64,000 nt of DNA from Allolobophora icterica (taxonomy: Eukaryota; Annelida; Clitellata; Crassiclitellata; Lumbricidae). The position numbers and the translations under genes are program-made. The notes under the pieces are model-generated. The model made no database searches and had not been told where the DNA came from. It saw only the letters and a list, made by a program, of their open reading frames with translations. Location of the stretch: positions 67,926,110-67,990,109 of the forward strand of contig OY744605.1 in the NCBI GenBank assembly GCA_963556255.1, given 5' to 3'. Shown here one piece after another: positions 56,766 through 64,000 of this stretch. Positions within the stretch are counted from its first letter, which is position 1, and every line of letters starts with the position of its first letter.

Positions 56766-57684
56766 CTTCATTTTTAATAAAATGACATTGTTATAATGCA
56801 AGTTTTTAATAACAGTTTTTACCCGTGAACTATTGCCGTAAGAATTGTTGATATCATCACTGACAGAACGCAGGAAAAGCGCCACCTGTTGTTCGACCAT
56901 CGTTGGAACGGATTTAGCTCTTGGTCGAGTTCTCTCTAGAGGCGATTCACAGGAACTAAAGACTGGTTCAGATGACGTTGTGTGTAGGTTCTGGACAATA
57001 ACACTAGATGGCGATTGGTCAGAAGAAGTCTCAACTTCATCCCCATTGCACGGCGGTTGCGGTAGAGACTTTCTGCCCAGCGCATCTGAATTTTTGGGTT
57101 TCTTCCCTTGTGCAGAGTAATCGTTTGACTTCACATCGCTGTCCTCTGGCATAAAATTCAGTATATATTAACAGTTTTTAATGTAATGAATTAACAGAAA
57201 CATCAATATAACTTAGCATAGCATATTTTAATCCAATGATTTCTATAGGACCACTATCGGAATGCATAAAGCACTGGTGTACAGCTAACAAGGTAATAAT
57301 TAGCACTAATTAAATCAATTTACTGTATGAGACCGGATCTTGTTCTTCAGATGGCATCCATAGAAACCTATCTGAATACGCTGGTGCCCTGCGCTTAACT
57401 GTTACGTGGTGCATAAGAAATGTTTTAATTTTACATTTCTTATGGCTGGACCCACATCTGACCAGTTCCATGCATAGCACAACGGAGGCCAGCCATATAC
57501 GAGTCCAATGAAGGTGGCCTCTATAAAAATTGAGCTAAATCGCATGACCCTGCATAACAATTTGTTTTATCTTGCTCTAGGAGTGTCTGTCTGATTTTTT
57601 ATAACATCTGTTACTTGTTTCATGAAGTTTGGTTACATCAGTATGGGAATTACCTCCCGTGAAGGTATTAGGACTGGTACTCAT
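55796..57684 (-). CDS. Candidate BH3-only protein (three coding exons, 200 aa)
   Basis: Joined minus-strand CDS 57684-57654, 57145-56823, 56044-55796 (603 nt with stop; all GT-AG and in phase). The start is the ATG at 57684 inside a 48-nt micro-exon (GAGATGA); the frame upstream in that exon is open but holds no earlier ATG. The product is low-complexity and Ser/Pro-rich, with no signal peptide or membrane segment. Residues 98-110, VALFLRSVSDDIN, fit the 13-position BH3 consensus (hydrophobic-small-x-x-L-x-x-hydrophobic-small-D-acidic-hydrophobic-N), followed by a Tyr at 113 as in PUMA/BIM. Two basic Ser sites, RAKSVP (86-91) and RRASVP (125-130), look like AGC-kinase/14-3-3 type sites, and the tail is acidic (EEESDSGDEV). 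Known: BH3-only proteins bind Bcl-2-fold proteins through such a helix. Inference: a pro-apoptotic or Bcl-2-binding role. I do not recognise the whole protein. Confidence 0.7.
56389..56425. repeat. (ATG)n(ATC)n palindromic microsatellite
   Basis: ATGATG units switch directly to ATCATC units, forming a hairpin inside the intron between exons 2 and 3 of the BH3-candidate gene. Confidence 0.85.
56705..56765. repeat. (AAT)n microsatellite
   Basis: About 20 AAT units in the last intron of the BH3-candidate gene. Confidence 0.95.
56823..57145 (-). CDS. BH3-candidate gene, exon 2 (contains BH3 motif)
   Basis: A 323-nt exon with acceptor TTTTATGCCAG and donor CACGG/GTAAAA, encoding residues 11-118. 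It begins EDSDVKSNDYSAQGKK and is hydrophilic up to RAKSVPTMVEQQ, where an amphipathic helix VALFLRSVSDDINNSY begins. This is the only hydrophobic helix in the exon. An AAT microsatellite lies about 60 bp past the donor. Confidence 0.75.
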
Positions 57685-57701
57685 CTCTGGAACCCAGGAC
57701 C
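57654..57701 (-). CDS. BH3-candidate gene, micro-exon with start codon
   Basis: A 48-nt exon with acceptor GATATTTTTAG and donor GGGAG/GTAATT. Coding from 57684: MSTSPNTFTG plus one base that joins exon 2 to make Glu. If translation began in an earlier exon, the in-frame upstream codons would read SWVPE before the Met. The exon lies 50 nt from a GACA microsatellite on its 5' side. Confidence 0.65.
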
Positions 57702-57747
57702 CTAAAAATATCAAATAACTCTATCTTTTAAAATCAGGCAACATTGA

Positions 57748-57869
<122 letters not shown>

Positions 57870-58324
57870 GTGGTAGAGACTGGTGGACAGAAGGCAAATA
57901 GAAATGCTGAAATAGATTCATTCATAAGCTGGCAATGACAAACACACATACACGGACTGACGGACATAGACTAAAAGACAGATACAGAGGCAGACAGACA
58001 CACTGGAACACTGGAATATTTTCAGAGAAAGGCAGGCTGTGACACAACTTGAGAATCACCATCAGATCTAAACAACAAACTGACAACGAATCTTAGCGAT
58101 ACAAAGCTTTCTTAACTAATACTCAGTCTCATTAAAGACTTTAAAATACGATAATTCAAGTAAAACAAGTTTTAGCTGATTTTCAAAACATCCAAATAAA
58201 ACATGTCTTTTTGCATGATTGATGCATACAACAAAGGTGCTACACAGTAAAATTTTACTCTGTATAACTGCAGACGACCTACCTCAGATTTCTTCAGCAA
58301 CTGGTCACTGTTGCAGTGTTACGC

Positions 58325-58358
58325 TAAACAAACAAACAAACAAACAAACAAACAAACA
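58325..58358. repeat. (AAAC)n microsatellite
   Basis: Eight ACAA units. Confidence 0.9.
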
Positions 58359-58584
58359 GATAATGCTTACAGCTGCCAATATATATGACCAGTAGGGAGA
58401 AAAGGTACTAAACTGGGCAGGGGGCTGTATTTTACCAGAAAAAGAAGTTTTAATGCATTTGGGATCATTTTTCACAAATTGGGCTCTTGCTGGTTTGAGC
58501 TGGTACTGGGTCTAGATAATAATGCTGGGGAATCAAAATTTTATTAACATTAAGTTAAGACTACTTTGGGGAGAGGAGATTGAG

Positions 58585-58755
58585 TAATGGTAACACTCAT
58601 GGCCAGGAGAGCATTATAAGCTCATGATTCGATACCCGTAACCCCCTCTAGGGCGGAACCATGTGTTTAATTAAGATCTTGATTGCACTGTCATGTTTCA
58701 ATGTAATCTTACTGCATTTGTCAGTTTGAATCAATAAAGATTATTATTTTATTTT
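58585..58755 (+). repeat. Repeat/SINE family B
   Basis: GGTAACACTCATGGCCAGGA, GATACCCGTAACCCCCTCTA, then a TTTCAATGTAATCTTACTGC tail with AATAAAG. Matches 11.6 kb in the opposite orientation. Confidence 0.6.
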
Positions 58756-58756
58756 T

Positions 58757-58979
58757 TATTCCGGATATTTCTATAGCGCCTCTCGAAGTCTACTACTACT
58801 CAGAGGCGCTCCCAACTACAGCATTTGATACTGTGCCGGAATTTTCACGCCGAAGCGCCACGAGCAATTGCGAGTGAAGGACTTGCCCAAGGTCCGTACG
58901 CAGCGGCTAGAGTGGGATTCGAACCTGCAACCCTCCGGTCACAAGGCGCCGAACTTACCACTGAGCCACCACGCCCACA
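58757..58979 (-). repeat. tRNA-derived SINE, family C
   Basis: Reverse copy, almost identical to 22694-22925: tail ATTTCTATAGCGCCTCTCGA, head GATTCGAACCTGCAACC ... GAGCCACCACGCCC. Confidence 0.85.
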
Positions 58980-59654
58980 ACAATAATATTATTATTATTT
59001 TTTTATATTATTATAAATAAAGCTTATTCATATGGCAAAAATATGATAAACAAGAAAAAGTACAAGTGTGACCCAGCTGAATGTGTGGCAATTTTACAAG
59101 CACAGCTTTCCTGAGCTGATATATGCAATTGTTACCTAAGTAATTCTGTTATTTAAATTATTTTGTGTTATTTTTAGCAGCATAGGGTAGTGGGTGCCTG
59201 TGTTAGACAAGTGTAATCAAAATTAAGATTACTTTGTGACTAGCTAGAGTCACCTCAATTATGGAATCTTTCCTAAGGAGTAAAGCATATCTCATAGTTC
59301 TGTACTCCAGCATGTCTGTGCATATGTCAATATGAACATTATTCAGATAGACAAAGATAGACAAAACGGAAAGTGCATGTATTTCAGGGTGCAATGCTAT
59401 TTTGTCTCATTATCCATTTGCTTTTCTCAAGTTATGATCCCTGCTTCAAAATAAGCCAGTGTTCAGAGCTGTTATAGGCTGTAGTCACCTAAAAAACGAG
59501 ATTAAAGCACTCCTGTTTTATAGTTTTGAGAGACTCTAAAATCATGTCTAGACTGCAAATTATCGCATAAAAACTCAACTGTGTTAGACTGGACACCACT
59601 GATCATCTCCAAGATATCTTGATGGAGTACCTCTTCGTAGATAGCAGCAAAGAT

Positions 59655-59795
59655 CACTGGCGTAAACTTGTCCAAAATATTGAGGGGGGGATTTGGCTAT
59701 ACATTCTACACTTGTTGCATTGGGTGTAGAGTCAATCTCAATTATCAGGGGCACGTGCCCCGGCTGCCCCCTTCGCCCCAGAGTCTACGCCTACG
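59655..59795. mobile_element. hAT-type MITE, family M2
   Basis: Ends CACTGGCGTAAAC / GAGTCTACGCCTACG. The 8-bp flanks GCAAAGAT and GCGAAGAT match at 7 of 8. 141 bp. Confidence 0.85.
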
Positions 59796-60800
59796 GCGAA
59801 GATGATAGCAGTAATCAAGATCTTGCAGACGAGAATACAGTAGAAGCTATTCGGTCATTCCCAGGAGACGTTTCTTAATCTCTTAACTGCCTTGGTCCAT
59901 GATAGACCAATTTTACCTCTGGCTACAATGATATAACTCGTAACCTTCACACTTGTTTCCACTTGTACTACAGTGATGCCAGTCCTCCACCTGTTATTAA
60001 TAATTGTCTTCAATGGGTTTGTCTCATCAGCATACCAGTATCAATGGTACTTCTTCCACAAAATGCACCACTATTATATGCCAGAAGACAACTAGTATAA
60101 ACTACATATCTCCACAGCCAGCAGGCCTACCAGTGTTTGCTAAACCTTGTTACCAGCCTGTTACCAGCATAAACAGTTCAACTACTCAGAATCTGCTTCA
60201 AGTTCTTGTAACACGTGTTGTTTAGTCAGACCAAGCTATGTTTGCACATGCCTACAAGCTTCACAGACCATACCATTTGTAAACATAAAGCAACCAAAGA
60301 GCTTATAATTGTTTTGAAGTCGGACATAGAAAGTGTGCACCACTGTGTCCAAAGCAGAAACACGAATTAATAAAACCTGCAAGCAGTAAATTTCATTAAG
60401 ACTTATTCAGATAATGCAATGGGTTTGAGGGTATGTTGCAAAAGTTTATTTGATTGGGAGATTACAGTGAGTAGGCCTACTAATTAATGGCTTTTGTACC
60501 TCTAGTAAAACCACTAGGCCTACTAAATGCGGGACTGCTGCTTTTGCGCCCGTTGTCGATGTTGTGACATTTCAGTAGCTCGCTATATCAAACGCTGTAA
60601 CTTGCTATGGATGAATACTGAAACTTTACAAGCCTTATAAGGACTTGCAATATAATAGGGCCTACACGTAGGTCTACAGATAAAGTATAGCCTACATAGT
60701 TTTGGGACTGCGGTTGCTTTAAATATCTGCAACTTTCTAAATCGAATGCTCAGAAACGCAAATTTTCCATGTTCAGTTTGACAGAGTTTTGTAAACTTAC

Positions 60801-61040
60801 TGAGATCAAATTTAGCACATTTATAAATACCAATGACAGTATTATGACACCAACAAACCTCAGGGCATATTCAGTCCAGAAACCCCAGCTTTGGTATTTT
60901 TTCTCCCAACGGGTCACAATATACCAGCACGAAACCCAAGAACAGAAGTTGCGCAATAATATTAGGCCCTATATTTCGATTCTCTGCGGAATGTCTCCTC
61001 AGAAAATTCGCCGATTGAACCCGATCATATGAACATATTG
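60801..61040 (-). other. Possible non-coding first exon of the BH3-candidate gene
   Basis: A perfect-consensus donor (CTCA/GTAAGT, exon end at 60801) with reading frames closed by stops. In the frame that would join the ATG of the micro-exon there is a TGA upstream and no ATG, as expected for a 5' UTR. Two minimal upstream ORFs (ATG-CCC-TGA and ATG-TGC-TAA) lie near the donor. The 5' edge is arbitrary. The linkage to the 57.7 kb exon is inference from strand and position only. Confidence 0.3.
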
Positions 61041-61299
61041 TTACAGACGTAAAACACTTCACGCCAGTAAATAAGAACTTGTTTACCAATACGCCTTACG
61101 CATTTAAAACCACTCTGTCTTTTGTGTAATCCAATCGCGTTTCGCTTGGTTGCTGCCATCTAGGCCTTTATGAACTTCTTGGCAATAGCAATGGTCAAGA
61201 AACAAGAAACGCTCAACGTGACGTAATGGTCCCCTTCGGAAGCCACCGATTCGTCATCGTCAGATTTACTACTGTTGCGCTCCTTTTCTTTTTTACAAT

Positions 61300-61553
61300 C
61301 AGTGCTTTTTTCAGCCGGAACGGCGTTCCGGCACCTTTTTCAGCTGCTAAAAAATAATTTATTTATTTTAATAATAAAAACAATAATTTACTTATTTTAA
61401 TTTAATTTCAGTGTTGTGAACTGTTTTCAGTGTTTATTGAGACCCCTCCCAACCCACAATCCAGCTTTCTAGGGATTTTAGCCATTCCATAATTGTTCAG
61501 TTCCGGAACCTATTGTTCAGTTCCGGAACCTTTTTTTCTAGAAAAAAGTACTG
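61300..61553. mobile_element. hAT-type non-autonomous element 6
   Basis: TIRs CAGTGCTTTTTTC / GAAAAAAGTACTG. The 8-bp flanks TTTACAAT and CGTACAAT match at 6 of 8. Subterminal GTTCCGGAACC / CCGGAACGGCGTTCCGG palindromes. 254 bp. Confidence 0.85.
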
Positions 61554-61705
61554 CGTACAATGATTACCTATTGACAAGAAAGTGAATTCTAAATAATTGA
61601 ACTAAATAAATTACAGCATTTTCTAAGACTGTCAAGAAAATTGTCAAGTTTTCACCACTGCTTAAGTAATTAACAGGTTCAAATATAATAACTATTAGTA
61701 ATAAA

Positions 61706-61738
61706 CGACAATTGATTGATTGATTGATTGATTGATTG
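61706..61738. repeat. (GATT)n microsatellite
   Basis: Seven to eight tandem units. Confidence 0.9.
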
Positions 61739-61917
61739 AAATCTTTCCACCTTCATTAAATACCTTGATTTCTTCTCAAGCTTTTGATTGGCAAGCTTCT
61801 TAAAGCCCTCGTGAATAAGCTAGTACCCTGCGCTTTGCTTTAGAGTTGCGTTTTAGAATTTGAAGTTACAATTAGCATACGATTGCTATTCAATTATTCT
61901 CCCAGGTGTTTTATAAA

Positions 61918-62176
<259 letters not shown>

Positions 62177-62664
62177 TTTATACAAAGGATTGAATCCAGT
62201 AGGAATGTTTTAATCCCGCTTCCTTAACTGGCTTTGGGATCCAAAATACCTTTAGTGTGAAATACTGCAAAAAATTAAATGGTCAGTATTATTGGAGCCC
62301 AAATAGGCCTAGTGTACTCTCTGCCTTAACTGTGGGATTGTGTCCAACCTGCCTTGAAATCGCCACCTCTGATTATTTCCGCCTAATTGCCATTAGGGAT
62401 TTAGGCCTACCAGGCGTTCTGAAACGGTCAATTATCACATAACCTGCAATACGAACCTCTTGTCCTTTCTCTACCTCTATTTCGCCAGCGGTTGAAGATC
62501 TTCGCATTTTTATCATCAGGCCGAGAGTAAATCTCAATCAATCAATCCGTCAATCAGTCAATCAACTAGACATCTGCAAAAAAGCTACAGCTTAGGGCCT
62601 TACAATCCGCAGAGGCCTACAAAAATCAGAATTTTGGGTCTTTTTTAAACTTTATGTGTAGGCC

Positions 62665-62669
62665 TACTG

Positions 62670-62740
<71 letters not shown>
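62665..62740. repeat. (TA)n microsatellite
   Basis: About 70 bp of TA. Confidence 0.95.
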
Positions 62741-63052
62741 GTAATTGTAATTTTTAATTCACTTTAAATTTTTCACTTTAAATGCAATTGCCTTGCCATC
62801 AAATAATTAAAAGGTGTATATGTTTTCAAGTTTTGTGAGACCTTCTGGTGTGATTTTTAACCAGAGACCTGCAAGCTTTAAGCTTATATAGCTTAGGGCT
62901 TCACCAAGTCTAAATCCGGCACCACGTTTATTGTAATATTCTAGCCTAGTTCTTATAATGACATTTAACACGTACCATGTATAGGCCTATAGATCAACGC
63001 GGAGAGGGCCTCTGATTAGCTTGCACTATGAGTGGCGCAATATAAGTGTTCG

Positions 63053-63250
63053 CAGGGGCGTAACTTTGGTCTAAAAAGTGGGGGTACCAATTTCTTACAT
63101 ACATGAAGCAAGGCGGAGACTGCTATCTCTGGGAAGGCACAATAATAAAATATTCATTGACATTGTTCAAAAAGTGGGGGGTACGGTACCCCCAGTCCAA
63201 AAAGTGGGGGGTACGGGTACCCCTCGTACCCCCCACAAATTACGCCTATG
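63053..63250. mobile_element. hAT-type MITE, family M1
   Basis: Ends CAGGGGCGTAAC / ATTACGCCTATG with an exact 8-bp target duplication AGTGTTCG (63045-63052, 63251-63258). 198 bp, with an internal CAAAAAGTGGGGGGTACGG duplication. Confidence 0.93.
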
Positions 63251-63749
63251 AGTGTTCGACTAACAACTATTAGGCCTACAACTCTTTGAAAGACGCTATA
63301 TATCGTACACCTGCGATTGCGACTATATATGTCCTAGATGAGACGAGCATGATTTTCCGGTGCAATTGCTGTTTTTAAGGAGTTCGTATCCGATCACACG
63401 TTTACTTGAGAAGGCCGGCCAGCAAAAGCTAGTGAGTGTATAGCCTCGTACAATTAGGTTAGGGCGCATGCGCGTCTGCTGACGCTGCGATGACATCAGC
63501 AGACCTCAAGAGCGTATACACAATTACACACGCGAATACACAAGGGTCGCAGCACAAGGCATGCAGTAATAATTATAGAAGAGCAGTATGCATAACTCAA
63601 GTCTGCGGCTGCTTGCCATTAGTCATAATAGAGAAGCAGTCCTTATGCCATAACAACCAAGTAGGCCTACTATTCACACAGCCTATACCGGTACTTATAA
63701 TATACATGTAATATACATAGCCCTGCGCATAATACACATGTAATACACA

Positions 63750-64000
63750 GCTGCGCAGGCTGAACTTATTGTTCCCCGTGCCCGGACAGCCATACAACAG
63801 CGCCGTGCCTTCTCTGTGGCTGGCCCCGTGACCTGGAATGGGCTCCCTACCAAACTCCGCCAAATACCGATTGGTCATTTCACCTTGTTTCTTACTGTTC
63901 TCAAAACTGCGTTGTTCGACCGTGGTTGGGCTGGGAGCGCTCCTGAGTAGGCAATCTTGAAGTCTTGAAGGGGCGCTATAAAAAACTGCTTTAATAATAA
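63750..64000 (+). mobile_element. LINE 3' end (CR1/L2-type), cut by window edge
   Basis: The plus frame reads RRAFSVAGPVTWNGLPTKL, then LFLTVLKTALFDRGWAG and SAPE-stop, the C-terminal end of the reverse transcriptase ORF. The short 3' UTR GAGCGCTCCTGAGTAG...GGGGCGCTATAAAAA leads to a TAATAA tail at the window end. Confidence 0.8.

Noticed and set aside
60750..60956. Minus ORF with a membrane-like segment (FVGVIILSLVFINVLNLIS)
   Set aside because: It has no ATG, a TAG lies just upstream in frame, and its phase does not fit the downstream micro-exon; more likely 5' UTR.

Overview
This is a window of eukaryotic, almost certainly metazoan, nuclear DNA. Its genes are split by GT-AG introns, one of them spread over about 51 kb. 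The introns hold LINE, tRNA-SINE and hAT-type DNA transposon copies and many microsatellites. The family content and the frequent AGGCCTA motif suggest a marine invertebrate, possibly a deuterostome. That taxonomic guess is weak. There are no bacterial-style operons, phage genes or CRISPR arrays.

Two protein genes can be supported, both on the minus strand. The first (stop 1996, start 52774) I assembled from nine exons whose phases all agree. It encodes a 1928-residue NACHT/WD-repeat protein of the NWD1/NWD2 family. An N-terminal DUF4062/TIR-like domain (exons 1-4) is followed by a linker (exons 5-6), a NACHT P-loop NTPase with Walker A in exon 7 and Walker B in exon 9, and a long WD-repeat region. 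A Ser/Pro-rich basic tail of about 210 residues ends the protein. Exon 9 is a single 4.3 kb coding block. The first three introns total about 41.7 kb and hold most of the repeats.

The second gene (coding 55796-57684) lies about 3 kb upstream in the same orientation. Three small phase-matched exons give a 200-residue, largely disordered, Ser/Pro-rich protein. Residues 98-110 match the full BH3 consensus of BH3-only Bcl-2-family death ligands, most closely PUMA/BIM-type. I do not recognise the rest of it. A strong splice donor at 60801/60800 may end its non-coding first exon. A BH3-only candidate beside an APAF1-like STAND ATPase gene is the most interesting point in the window.

The rest is intronic or intergenic. 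It includes eight hAT-type TIR elements with exact or near-exact 8-bp target duplications or matching termini. The largest is 3.7 kb (28567-32248), holds a hAT-transposase-like remnant, and has a CR1/L2-type LINE inserted inside it. There are further LINE 3' ends (8.2 kb, 9.9 kb, 43.5 kb and at the right edge), at least three tRNA-derived SINE families, one of which shares its 3' tail with the LINE, two large foldback structures (11.9 kb and 41 kb), a perfect 18-bp hairpin (48.3 kb), minisatellites and many microsatellites.
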